This document shows positions 19,716 to 27,823 of a stretch of 64,000 bases of DNA, in pieces. Numbering within the stretch: the stretch's first letter is position 1; the number at the start of each line of letters is the position of its first letter. The stretch spans positions 123,610 to 187,609 of the forward strand of contig JAKQEK010000378.1 in the NCBI GenBank assembly GCA_029558535.1. Direction: 5' to 3'. The notes beneath the pieces are model-generated. The model was not told the DNA's origin, ran no database searches, and was given only the letters and a program-made list of their open reading frames with translations. A program made the translations under genes and the position numbers. The DNA is from Bacteroidota bacterium. GTDB taxonomy: Bacteria > Bacteroidota > Bacteroidia > Bacteroidales > ML635J-15.

Positions 19716-20160
19716 GCAGTAAAGTATTTTCATCAAATCTTTTAGTGATTTTTATTCAAACTTTCTTTCTTGATTAAGAAAGTTACAAAGAAATCAAGGC
19801 AAAACGATGCTGCCCAACGCTCCTCGAGACTAAACAAAAGAATTGTCAGTCGACCTTGGCCTAAAACAAACACCATACGCCTATTGCCTTTTGAAATTTG
19901 TTTTAGGGAACGATACCGATTGTAAATTTGTAATAGTCTAATCTTCACAATTTCATTTGCTCGATTATACTAAACAAATTTATCATCGGCACTTGTCATA
20001 TCGGCTCGACACAATTCTATTTGTTTCGCTCTCACCACCAAAGCTTCCCGCCGTTTTGCCCGGCCTACGCGCGGAGCTCTGAACACTTTTTATTCGCTTT
20101 ACTTTACTGATTTAGGAAAAGATAAAGCTCTAATTGAGACTAGCTTCGACAAATCTCACT
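19716..20160. other. Non-coding insert between the duplicated aroK ends
   Basis: 445 bp without a credible gene. Contains hairpins CTTTCTT-GATT-AAGAAAG (19765-19782) and CCTAAAACAAA (19860-19870) against TTTGTTTTAGG (19897-19907). A 68-codon minus-strand frame at 19742-19948 has no recognisable domain. Base composition is patchier and more GC-rich around 20040-20090 than in its neighbours. It resembles a decayed intergenic repeat element rather than a gene. Confidence 0.5.
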
Positions 20161-20339
20161 TTATTAAAAATATACCGCCTGATCAGTTGTTACCAAGGAT
20201 AAGTGAATTGTTAGAAAAACGAGAAATCTTTTACAATCAGGCGAAAATCGTTATTGATGGAATAAATTTAAAACCTGAAGACATTTTAGTTAAGCTGTCA
20301 TAAACGTAATACTAAAAATATTCATAAACATAAGATTTG
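20161..20339. repeat. 179-bp direct repeat, copy B (aroK 3' fragment)
   Basis: Keeps the aroK reading frame from LIKNIPPDQLL to the C-terminus, but a G-to-T change makes a stop three codons early. The distal 28 bp are the real 3' end of the minus-strand gene at 20312-21154. This copy is an aroK fragment with no start and should not be annotated as shikimate kinase. Confidence 0.85.
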
Positions 20340-21154
20340 ATGGTATCGTCAGAATGTTCTTCGACAATATTTCCATCTTTATCCCTTATAGTTTTTGAAA
20401 TACTCATTATTTTGCCAGCATTATTATAATGAGATTCAATAATTGTCCTGTTCTCGATATCATGTTCTAAAATTATTTTTGCCCCCGACATGTTTATCTG
20501 ACTGATTGGCAATCCGTTATCGTCGTATTCGATTTTTACCCAATCAAGTTGTCTGCCCGAAGAGTTTAATGTTTGCACTGCCGTTATTTTATTATTGTCA
20601 TTATAAAAATAGTGATGAATCTTATCTGGTTTCTTTGAATTTGTATACTCTTCCTTCAGAATCAGAATACCATCTTCTTTATATGTATTTACAGTCATTT
20701 GTTTCAGCCTGTTATTTTCATCGAATTCTTTTCTGCAAACAATATCTCCTTGTTCATTAAACTCGGTCTCGGTAATTTCTTCAAGCTCATCATTTTCGTC
20801 AAAACAAGTAATTTTCAAAATCCGTTTCTCAGAATCTCTTTCATATTTTTTTATCGAAAACCAACCTCCTTCATAGTCTATTCTTTCTGAAATCAATTTT
20901 CCGTCATCGCCATATAAATAAGTTTTCTTCTCCCCATAGTTGTCCTGATAGTTAATAGTTTCATCAACAATCAATTTGTCGTTTTCGTTAAAAACCAACT
21001 TATTTTCGAAAATTACGTTGTTATCTTCGTCATATTCTTTCGTAAAAATCAGATTTCCATTTGCATCAAATTCACGTATTAGGGAAAGAAATCCCGATGT
21101 GTCTTCAGAACTTTGTTTTATGAATGTTTTAATTAAACGGATTTTGTTTTCCAT
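20312..21154 (-). CDS. YD/MORN-like repeat protein of unknown function
   Basis: 280 residues, acidic, with no signal peptide or membrane helix. Built from degenerate about 20-25-residue beta-hairpin units such as REFDANGNLIFTKEYDEDNN, TEFNEQGDIVCRKEFDENNR and IEYDDNGLPISQINMSG, like the toxin-immunity YwqK and RHS/YD-type repeats. No catalytic residues are evident. It could be a protein-binding scaffold or an immunity-type protein; no toxin gene is next to it. Its 3' end lies inside repeat copy B. Confidence 0.7.
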   Translation of the reverse strand: MENKIRLIKTFIKQSSEDTSGFLSLIREFDANGNLIFTKEYDEDNNVIFENKLVFNENDKLIVDETINYQDNYGEKKTYLYGDDGKLISERIDYEGGWFSIKKYERDSEKRILKITCFDENDELEEITETEFNEQGDIVCRKEFDENNRLKQMTVNTYKEDGILILKEEYTNSKKPDKIHHYFYNDNNKITAVQTLNSSGRQLDWVKIEYDDNGLPISQINMSGAKIILEHDIENRTIIESHYNNAGKIMSISKTIRDKDGNIVEEHSDDTIKSYVYEYF

Positions 21155-21231
21155 ATAAAAGTTTTAATTATTATTGATTTAATTTTTTCATATACATTTA
21201 TAATTTGTAAAATTGTAAAAAATTTAAGAAT

Positions 21232-22164
21232 TTGACTCAAGAAAACGAAAATAAATTCTTCTTTTTAATTAATCCTAATGCCGGAAATGAGGGTGGAGAA
21301 AGAGAATGGCCTAAAATTAAGGAACTTTTAATTAAACACGGTTTACAATATGAATTTGCATTTACCGAAGCTGTCGGTCATGCTCAAAATATTGTACAGG
21401 AAAGAATTAAAGATGGTTTTAGAAGAATTGTTGTAGTTGGTGGTGACGGCACTTTAAACGAAACGGTAAATGGAATATTCAATCAATCTGCTGTGCCTTC
21501 TACAGATATTTTTATAGGATTGATGCAAATGGGCACCGGCAATGACTGGGCGAGATATTACAATTTTGATATTGATTATGAAAAAGCCATACAAAGGTTA
21601 ATAAACGGAAACAGTTGCCGTCAGGATGTGGGGAAAATTAGCTATAATGCAAATGAAGGCATTAAATCGGGATATTTTATTAACATCGCCGGTCTTTGTT
21701 TTGACTCTGTTGTTGTAAAAGCAACTAATTTAATGAAAGAAAGAGGCAGAAGAACAAAATCTGCTTATCTAATCAGCTTGTTAAAAAGCCTTATAAAATA
21801 CAGACCATGGGAATTAAAGATCAACATTAACGATACCATTCTTGAAGGCAAATTCTTATCAATAAGTATCGGCAATGGTAAATTTTCGGGTGGTGGAATG
21901 ATGCAAACGCCTTCTGCTGTTATAAACGATGGATATCTTGATGTTACTGTTTATGAAAATATGCCCAAACTTAAGATTGTACTTAACATTAAAAAACTAT
22001 ACAACGGTAAAATTTTAGAAATCAAAGGTGTAAAATCATTTCGCACCAAAAGTTTTAGAATAGAATCCAGACAAAATATATTTGCCGAAACAGACGGAGA
22101 AATAATTGGTAGTACTCCGTATGAGATTGGTATTATTCCGGATTCGATAAATATTTATGTTTAA
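21232..22164 (+). CDS. Diacylglycerol/sphingolipid kinase-family lipid kinase (YegS/DagK type)
   Basis: 310 residues from a TTG start (no nearer ATG; FFFLINPNAGNEGG follows at once, as in homologues). Nucleotide-binding motif VVVGGDGTLNETVNG and LMQMGTGNDWARYY, then a beta-rich C-terminal domain with IGNGKFSGGGMMQTP. Phosphorylates a lipid hydroxyl such as diacylglycerol at the inner membrane. The gene is divergent from the YD-repeat gene and lies next to the restriction-modification island. Confidence 0.9.
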   Translation: MTQENENKFFFLINPNAGNEGGEREWPKIKELLIKHGLQYEFAFTEAVGHAQNIVQERIKDGFRRIVVVGGDGTLNETVNGIFNQSAVPSTDIFIGLMQMGTGNDWARYYNFDIDYEKAIQRLINGNSCRQDVGKISYNANEGIKSGYFINIAGLCFDSVVVKATNLMKERGRRTKSAYLISLLKSLIKYRPWELKININDTILEGKFLSISIGNGKFSGGGMMQTPSAVINDGYLDVTVYENMPKLKIVLNIKKLYNGKILEIKGVKSFRTKSFRIESRQNIFAETDGEIIGSTPYEIGIIPDSINIYV

Positions 22165-22195
22165 GGATAAAAATGTTAAAATAAAAATGGGCAAA

Positions 22196-22217
22196 AACCG
22201 TACATATAAATACGGTT
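22196..22217. other. Stem-loop after the lipid kinase gene
   Basis: AACCGTA, 8-nt loop, TACGGTT. There is no T-run after it, so it is not a classical terminator. It lies in the 245-bp gap at the left edge of the restriction-modification island; the rest of the gap is purine-rich and featureless up to the promoter at 22352. Confidence 0.35.
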
Positions 22218-22351
22218 AGCGTTCATTGAAAAAAACAGACAGCCAAAAGAAGAAAAAGAATTTTTGCTGCAGAAAGAAAAAAAAGAAAGCCTACCCAGCA
22301 CTTCATAAAAAAAGACTATTTGACTGTTAATAAGTTTTCAGTTTTTATTCA

Positions 22352-22380
22352 TTGATGATTAAATAAAAACCCTATATTTG
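22352..22380 (+). promoter_or_regulatory. -33/-7 promoter of the restriction-modification operon
   Basis: TTG at 22352-22354, 18-nt spacer, perfect TATATTTG at 22373-22380. Overlaps the palindrome at 22378-22394. Confidence 0.65.
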
Positions 22381-22394
22381 ACAATTATTGTCAA
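22378..22394. promoter_or_regulatory. Palindromic operator (C-box-like) over the transcription start
   Basis: TTGACAATTATTGTCAA: two perfect 8-bp arms around one central base. It begins within the -7 element and covers the predicted start site, 15 bp before the regulator gene. This is where an autorepressing controller protein would bind; binding is inferred. Confidence 0.6.
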
Positions 22395-22409
22395 GTTAAT
22401 ATTTTCAAA

Positions 22410-22712
22410 TTGAAGACAACAGGAGAGATACTAAGAGAAAGACGAGAAAAGAAAGGAATGCTATTACGACACGTTTCTGCTCTGCTCGACATTGACACAG
22501 CTATTCTTAGTAAAATTGAACGAGGCGAAAGAAAAGCGACAAGAGAACAAATTAATAGGTTAGCTGAAATTCTCGAAATAGACAAGGAATCCTTGATTAT
22601 TCAATATCTGAGTGAGAAAATTCTTTATGAATTAAAAGATGAGGACTTAGGAATTCAAGCACTAAAAGTTGCTGAAAAAACAATTAAATACGGAGTGACC
22701 AAAAATAAATAA
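22410..22712 (+). CDS. XRE-type helix-turn-helix controller protein
   Basis: 100 residues from a TTG codon (the next Met is residue 17, inside the HTH domain). GEILRERREKKGMLLRHVSALLDIDTAILSKIERGERKATREQINRLAEIL is a Cro/C1-type HTH, shown here only in outline: helix 1 GEILRERRE, recognition-helix region DTAILSKIERG. Small HTH proteins heading a methylase-nuclease operon usually act as C proteins that time nuclease expression. The palindrome in front of it fits autoregulation. The stop is 1 bp from the methylase start. Confidence 0.85.
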   Translation: MKTTGEILRERREKKGMLLRHVSALLDIDTAILSKIERGERKATREQINRLAEILEIDKESLIIQYLSEKILYELKDEDLGIQALKVAEKTIKYGVTKNK

Positions 22713-22713
22713 A

Positions 22714-24291
22714 ATGGCAGAACTATTATCAATTAAAGAGGCAAGCCAATGGGCAAGTGAATATTTGGAAAAAAATGTTACAACATCTAACATTTCTTAC
22801 CTAATACAATACGGGAGGATTAAAAAAATTGGAGATAATGGCTCAACTCAAGTAATCAAAGAAGAATTAGTCGAATACTATAAAGACCAAAAGAAATCAC
22901 GACAAGAAGAATGGAAAGAACAATTAGGGAGTGATTTAAATTGGGCATTGTCTTTTGAACAGTACAAAGAAGCCGAAACAACAAAACATGTACACAGACT
23001 TCATCCATACAAAGGTAAATTTATTCCGCAATTAGTTGAATATTTTTTAGACGGACATACAGATAAATTTAAAAAAGAAGTTTACTTTAAACCCGGTGAC
23101 ATCGTTTATGATCCATTTTCAGGTAGCGGCACAACAATGGTTCAAGCATGTGAGTTAGGAATTCATGCAATTGGCAATGATGTTTCTGCCTTCAATGCAA
23201 TGATTGGAAATTGTAAGGTTACACAATATAATCTTGTTGATGTTCAGACTGAAATAAACAGAATTTCTAAAGCATTAAAATTATTTTTAGCTGATAATAA
23301 AACGCTTGAATTTGAAGACCAACTTTTAAAAGAGTTGTCTGTTTTCAACAATAAGTATTTCCCAGTTCCAGAGTACAAATACAAAGTAAAACGCAAGCGA
23401 ATTGACGAAAAGACTTATGGCAAAGAAAAGGAAAAAGAGTTTTTGCCAACATTCAATCAGCTCGTTAAGGAGTATAAAATAAAATTGCGTCAAGACAAAG
23501 AAGATTCATTCCTTGACAAATGGTATACACAACACATCCGAGATGAAATTCAATTTGTGTTTGATGAAATCAAAAAAATTAAAAATCCTGATACCAAGAA
23601 AATCGCTAGCGTTATTTTAAGCCGTACAATTAGAAGCTGCAGAGCGACTACTCATGCAGATTTAGCGACACTACTCGAACCAATTACGGCAACATATTAT
23701 TGCAGTAAACATGGGAAAATGTGTAAGCCATTGTTTTCAATTCTTAAATGGTGGGAAACATATTCCAAAGACACTGTAAAAAGATTGGTACAATACGACA
23801 AACATAGAAAAGACACATTTCACACTTGCTTAACGGGAGACAGCAAAAACATTGACCTTGTAGAAGAAATAAGAAAAATCAACCCTAATTATGCAGAACT
23901 TGTTGAAAAACAAAAAATCAAAGGAATATTTTCATCGCCACCATACGTTGGTTTAATTGACTATCATGAGCAACACGCTTACGCTTATGATTTATTTGGT
24001 TTTGAACGCAAAGACGAATTGGAAATCGGACCACTTTTCAAAGGGCAAGGCAGAGAAGCGAAACAAAGTTACATTGAAGGAATAAGTGCAGTATTGAATA
24101 ATGCAAAGAAATTTTTCGTTGATGACTACAATGTTTTCCTGGTCGCAAACGACAAATATAATATGTATCCATTAATTGCAGAAAATGCCGGAATGCAAAT
24201 AGTTAATAAATATAAACGACCAGTGTTAAATCGCACTGAAAAAGACAAAGGTGCATATTCAGAAATAATTTTTCATTTAAAATCAAAGTAA
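22714..24291 (+). CDS. Type II DNA methyltransferase (N4-cytosine or N6-adenine, amino-methylating)
   Basis: 525 residues. An N-terminal helix-turn-helix-like segment (SIKEASQWASEYL...ISYLIQYGRIKK, residues 6-38), then HPYKGKFIP (97-105), the SAM-binding DPFSGSGTT (133-141), a long central region that may hold target recognition, and the catalytic SPPY (408-411) near the C-terminus. SPPY and FxGxG mark exocyclic amino methylation; the I-to-IV order with widely separated motifs belongs to the HPYxxKF subgroup. Protects host DNA from the nuclease encoded two genes on. Overlaps the next gene by one base (TAATG). Confidence 0.9.
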   Translation: MAELLSIKEASQWASEYLEKNVTTSNISYLIQYGRIKKIGDNGSTQVIKEELVEYYKDQKKSRQEEWKEQLGSDLNWALSFEQYKEAETTKHVHRLHPYKGKFIPQLVEYFLDGHTDKFKKEVYFKPGDIVYDPFSGSGTTMVQACELGIHAIGNDVSAFNAMIGNCKVTQYNLVDVQTEINRISKALKLFLADNKTLEFEDQLLKELSVFNNKYFPVPEYKYKVKRKRIDEKTYGKEKEKEFLPTFNQLVKEYKIKLRQDKEDSFLDKWYTQHIRDEIQFVFDEIKKIKNPDTKKIASVILSRTIRSCRATTHADLATLLEPITATYYCSKHGKMCKPLFSILKWWETYSKDTVKRLVQYDKHRKDTFHTCLTGDSKNIDLVEEIRKINPNYAELVEKQKIKGIFSSPPYVGLIDYHEQHAYAYDLFGFERKDELEIGPLFKGQGREAKQSYIEGISAVLNNAKKFFVDDYNVFLVANDKYNMYPLIAENAGMQIVNKYKRPVLNRTEKDKGAYSEIIFHLKSK

Positions 24292-25430
24292 TGAACGAAT
24301 TTTTCGAAAAAACAGAACAATCAATTAAGCATCTTCAGGCACTGCATGATTTTTTCAATAATCCAGCAAATTATGTAATTCCAGATGAGCAAACTGATTT
24401 AGACATCTATCAATCTAATTTAGCCGAATTAGTAAACTCGTTTTCGGAAATAAATGCCTTTGAGCAACTATATAATAAAGATGATAGACAGCTAATTCTT
24501 GCTGATTTATTTGAATATTTTCTTTTAGGTAGGGCATTTTACTCTTTAGGGAATAGCCGGAGAACTTTTGATAAGAAAGAGCATTTTACCAAAGGAATTT
24601 TACATTTTGTAAATCTTTTGATGTGCTTCGAGTCAATAACAGTAAATGTGCAAAGACGAAATAAACTGTTAGATTATTTAATTACACAAGTTCCTTCAAT
24701 CGAACATGAAGACAACTTCACAGATTTAAGAGATTATGCGGCAGAAGTTGGTTTGCCTGGTTCTGTTGAGGGCAAGACCCTTGGAAAATATTTTGACAAA
24801 CTGATGCCTAAAACAGCTGGAGGCTTATGGCACGAATTACTTGTTTACATTTTTGTCATTAGAAACGATTTGGGATATATCCTTCCATTATTGCTACATC
24901 AAAAAATTTATAGCAAATCAGACCATCTCGTTCCCCCCGATTTTTTGATCATTACAAAAGATAAGCGTGTTTACGGTATAGAAGTAGGTATAAAAAAAGA
25001 AATTCAATCAGGTTCTTTTTCCTTAAAAACTGCTATCCCGACAGCAACTATTGATACAATAAATTCAAGAAATTCCGACAGATGTCCAAGTTGTAAAAAA
25101 TGGATAAACTTCTGTCCATTCGTAATTGAAAATTATTCAAACTTTAATAACGAAATTGATAGAACAGAAGTGAAGTGCCTTACAAGTTGTAATATTTTCA
25201 CGAGAGAACAAATATTGAATGGAGGGTGTAAGTATTCAAAATATTCCAGAGGAAGAGCTGCAACTCTTGCTCACACACATCATGATTTTGCGGATGGTAA
25301 ACATTATCATTACCATTGTGTCTTAGATAATGTAACCCCAGCAAAACGAGCTGAAATTATAGCAGCTGAGGATACGCCTGCTATAAAAACACATTACCCA
25401 TATTATTCAGGATTAGAAGAATTATTTTAA
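24291..25430 (+). CDS. Unrecognised protein inside the restriction-modification operon, nuclease-like
   Basis: 379 residues; I do not recognise the family. The helical N-terminal half (1-170) is followed by a pattern resembling PD-(D/E)XK enzymes: Glu182 in GGLWHELLVY, Asp217 in VPPDFLI, Glu231 in YGIEVGIKKE (Gly instead of the usual final Lys). Then comes a Cys/His-rich segment: CPSC at 265-268, Cys275, 296, 300, 313 and a His cluster 328-343, possibly zinc-binding. Coupled to the methylase (1-bp overlap) and 1 bp before the TdeIII-type gene, so it is probably part of the system, as a nuclease subunit or specificity factor. Confidence 0.6.
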   Translation: MNEFFEKTEQSIKHLQALHDFFNNPANYVIPDEQTDLDIYQSNLAELVNSFSEINAFEQLYNKDDRQLILADLFEYFLLGRAFYSLGNSRRTFDKKEHFTKGILHFVNLLMCFESITVNVQRRNKLLDYLITQVPSIEHEDNFTDLRDYAAEVGLPGSVEGKTLGKYFDKLMPKTAGGLWHELLVYIFVIRNDLGYILPLLLHQKIYSKSDHLVPPDFLIITKDKRVYGIEVGIKKEIQSGSFSLKTAIPTATIDTINSRNSDRCPSCKKWINFCPFVIENYSNFNNEIDRTEVKCLTSCNIFTREQILNGGCKYSKYSRGRAATLAHTHHDFADGKHYHYHCVLDNVTPAKRAEIIAAEDTPAIKTHYPYYSGLEELF

Positions 25431-25431
25431 C

Positions 25432-26214
25432 ATGGCACTAACACAACAACAAATTCAACAAGTAGAAACTGTTTTACGAAATAGTCTAAGACATAAATTT
25501 CAAAATTATAATCCTGAACCTGCAGTAATGCCGTTTCATACAAGGCTATTGGGACAGGACAGAATGGCTTTGTTTTCATTTATCCATTCACTAAATACAA
25601 ATTTTGGCACAAGCATTTTTGAACCAGTTGCATTGGCTTTAGCATCAACAAAATTCAAAGAAGCAAAATCTCAGGCAACTGCAGGAATCATAATAAGTGA
25701 ATATGCTCAAAGAGTTATTCAAGATATTATGGATGATTTAACTTCAGCTTCAACAAAACCAATAAAAGAAGATGAAATAGAAAAAATTAGGAAAGTTTGT
25801 CAATCTGGTAATATAAAAACAGTTAAACCCACAAAAGTTGATGTTTGGTTAAAGTCTAATGATGATGAACTTTTTCTTTTTGACATAAAAACAGCTAAAC
25901 CCAACAAAGGAGGCTTTATAGAATTTAAAAGAACTTTGCTAGAATGGACAGCATGTGTTCTTGCGGATAATCCAAAAGCTAAAGTTAATACTTTAATAGC
26001 AATTCCATATAATCCATATGAACCAAAGCCATATTCTCGTTGGACAATGGCGGGCATGCTCGACTTAGAAAATGAATTAAAAGTTGCCGCGGAATTTTGG
26101 GATTTTCTTGGTGGCCAAAGTGCTTATGCAGACTTGCTTGATATTTTTGAAAGAATTGGATTAGAGCTAAGACCAGAAATTGATGCATACTTTGCAAGAT
26201 ACAACAGGCAATAG
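25432..26214 (+). CDS. TdeIII-family type II restriction endonuclease
   Basis: 260 residues. The family signature KVDVWLKS (Asp137) followed by FLFDIKTAKPNKGGF (Asp151-Ile-Lys153) is the PD-(D/E)XK active site; IPYNPYEPKPYSRWTM and the helical N-terminus also fit. TdeIII itself is reported to cut GGNCC; this is known for the family founder and only inferred here. Last gene of the C-M-x-R operon. Its 3' end abuts a duplicated TPR-gene fragment. Confidence 0.8.
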   Translation: MALTQQQIQQVETVLRNSLRHKFQNYNPEPAVMPFHTRLLGQDRMALFSFIHSLNTNFGTSIFEPVALALASTKFKEAKSQATAGIIISEYAQRVIQDIMDDLTSASTKPIKEDEIEKIRKVCQSGNIKTVKPTKVDVWLKSNDDELFLFDIKTAKPNKGGFIEFKRTLLEWTACVLADNPKAKVNTLIAIPYNPYEPKPYSRWTMAGMLDLENELKVAAEFWDFLGGQSAYADLLDIFERIGLELRPEIDAYFARYNRQ

Positions 26215-26270
26215 CCAACACAAAGAGTCAAGCACATTTGCAAATAACACAATCTTGTGCCCTCACTTGC

Positions 26271-26516
26271 AGCACTCTTTTTTCGCTTTAGTTGCCCTTC
26301 TGTGGCCAAGGCTTCCGCTTTATCAAGGTCTTCGTAATCGCTTTCCTGCTGTCCCATAAATATCTTGACAAGACCTCTGTTGTAATATGCTAAATAAAAT
26401 CCGGGTTCAATATCTATTGCGGTAGAATAATCTTTTATAGCTCCTTTAAAATCACCTATGATTTCCTTAACAACACCTCTGGAATTATAGGCTTTTGCAA
26501 ATTTCCGATTTGTTTC
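26271..26516 (-). pseudogene. Truncated duplicate of the TPR-protein gene 3' end
   Basis: 246 bp matching 27361-27607 (the 3' part of the intact TPR gene) with few differences. One base is missing in the GGCCAAGG region, which shifts the frame at the C-terminus. There is no start: the homology ends abruptly at 26516, where DUF1016 coding sequence begins on the other strand. A product of duplication, not a gene. Confidence 0.85.
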
Positions 26517-26556
26517 GGAGTTTGCGAAAGGTTTTTCACAAAGAAATCTTGAACAA

Positions 26557-27309
26557 ATGAGACAATTTTATTTGACATACTCAAAAACGCAGACATCGTC
26601 TGCGGAATTCAATTTAAGCTGGTCTCATTATTTAAGGCTGATGAGAATCGGCAATGAAGATGAAAGAAGATATTATGAGATAGAAGCATTTGAAAATAAT
26701 TGGAGCTTGAGAGAATTACAACGTCAATTTGATAGTGCTTTATACGAAAGGTTAGTTTTAAGTCGAGATAAAAAAGCAGTAAGAGCATTGTCAGAAAAAG
26801 GGCAAGTCATTGAAAGTCCTAAAGATACAATAAAAGATCCTTATGTTTTAGAATTTATTGGACTTCCCGAAAATAGCAATTATTCTGAAACTGAATTGGA
26901 ACAGAAAATCATTGACAAGCTTGAACACTTTTTGCTCGAATTGGGGAAAGGCTATGCTTTTATTGGCAGACAAGTTCGTTTTACATTTGATGAAAAACAT
27001 TTTAGAGTTGATTTAGTTTTTTATAATCGATTATTGCAAAGTTTTGTATTAATAGACTTAAAGATAGGTGAAATAAATCATCAAGATTTAGGACAAATGC
27101 AGATGTATGTGAATTATTATGATCGTTATGTAAAACTTGACACTGAAAACAAAACAATTGGAATTGTTTTGTGCAAAGATAAGAATGACACAGTTGTAGA
27201 AATAACTTTACCTGAAAACAATGAACAAATTTTTGCTAGTAAGTATCAAACTGTTTTACCAAGCAAAAAGGAGTTAAAGCAACTTATTGAAAATAAAGAA
27301 AATGAATAA
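26557..27309 (+). CDS. DUF1016/YhcG-type PD-(D/E)XK nuclease-domain protein, N-terminus lost
   Basis: 250 residues from the ATG at 26557. The same frame upstream (26518 on) reads EFAKGFSQRNLEQMRQFY, a normal family segment, so coding sequence has been cut at about 26517 and roughly the first 90-100 residues (DUF1016 N-terminal domain) are missing. The C-terminal nuclease domain is intact: FIGRQVRFTF, FRVDLVFYNRLLQSFVLIDLKIGEI (Asp...Asp-Leu-Lys), LGQMQMYVNYYDR. Flanked by both copies of the TPR-gene end. May still be translated, but more likely decaying. Confidence 0.8.
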   Translation: MRQFYLTYSKTQTSSAEFNLSWSHYLRLMRIGNEDERRYYEIEAFENNWSLRELQRQFDSALYERLVLSRDKKAVRALSEKGQVIESPKDTIKDPYVLEFIGLPENSNYSETELEQKIIDKLEHFLLELGKGYAFIGRQVRFTFDEKHFRVDLVFYNRLLQSFVLIDLKIGEINHQDLGQMQMYVNYYDRYVKLDTENKTIGIVLCKDKNDTVVEITLPENNEQIFASKYQTVLPSKKELKQLIENKENE

Positions 27310-27352
27310 CCAACAAAACAACAACAAGTAAGCGCCATAGCCCAACCAATCG

Positions 27353-27754
27353 CTACCTACAGCACTCCTTTTTTGCTTTAGTTGCCCTTCTGTGGCCAAG
27401 GGCTTCTGCTTTATCAAGATCTTCGCAACCGCTTTCCTGCTGTCCCATAAATATCTTGACAAGACCTCTGTTGTAATATGCTAAATAAAATCCGGGTTCA
27501 ATATCTATTGCGGTAGAATAATCTTTTATAGCTCCTTTAAAATCCCCAATGATTTCCTTAACAACACCTCTCGAATTATAGGCTTTCGCAAATTTCCTGT
27601 CTGTTTCTATTGCCCTGTTAAACTCGTAAATTGCTTCTTTATATTTTCCAAGATTCGCCTTTTCTTTACCGCGTTCATAAAACTCATTTGCTGTCTGGCC
27701 AAATAACATCTGACCTAAACAAATAAATCCAACTATAAAAACCAGTCTGTTCAC
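27353..27754 (-). CDS. Small secreted TPR protein
   Basis: 133 residues from a GTG start (27754) directly followed by a signal peptide (NRLVFIVGFICLGQMLFGQ). Three tetratricopeptide units: ANEFYERGKEKANLGKYKEA, AKAYNSRGVVKEIIGDFKGA, YLAYYNRGLVKIFMGQQES. A periplasmic scaffold for protein contacts is the usual inference. The 3' 247 bp are duplicated at 26271-26516, so the gene marks the right border of the accessory island. Own promoter at 27783-27812. Confidence 0.82.
   Translation of the reverse strand: MNRLVFIVGFICLGQMLFGQTANEFYERGKEKANLGKYKEAIYEFNRAIETDRKFAKAYNSRGVVKEIIGDFKGAIKDYSTAIDIEPGFYLAYYNRGLVKIFMGQQESGCEDLDKAEALGHRRATKAKKECCR
27361..27607. repeat. Direct repeat partner inside the TPR gene
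   Basis: The intact version of the 246-bp segment at 26271-26516. The two copies are in the same orientation, offset by about 1,090 bp, with the DUF1016 fragment between them. Confidence 0.85.
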
Positions 27755-27782
27755 GGCAATTTTTAACTTAATTTTCGCTGTA

Positions 27783-27812
27783 AAAATATATTAATTTATA
27801 ATACTTTTACAA
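27783..27812 (-). promoter_or_regulatory. -33/-7 promoter of the TPR gene
   Basis: Minus strand: TTG (27812-27810), 19-nt spacer, TATATTTT (27790-27783), about 28 bp before the GTG start. Confidence 0.5.
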
Positions 27813-27823
27813 AATCTCTTCCA

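Noticed and set aside
19742..19948. 68-codon minus-strand frame in the aroK insert
   Set aside because: No recognisable domain, no promoter or plausible start context, and it spans two inverted repeats; treated as non-coding.
20161..20306. A second shikimate kinase gene
   Set aside because: Only the last third of the gene is present, without the Walker A motif or a start; it is a duplication fragment.
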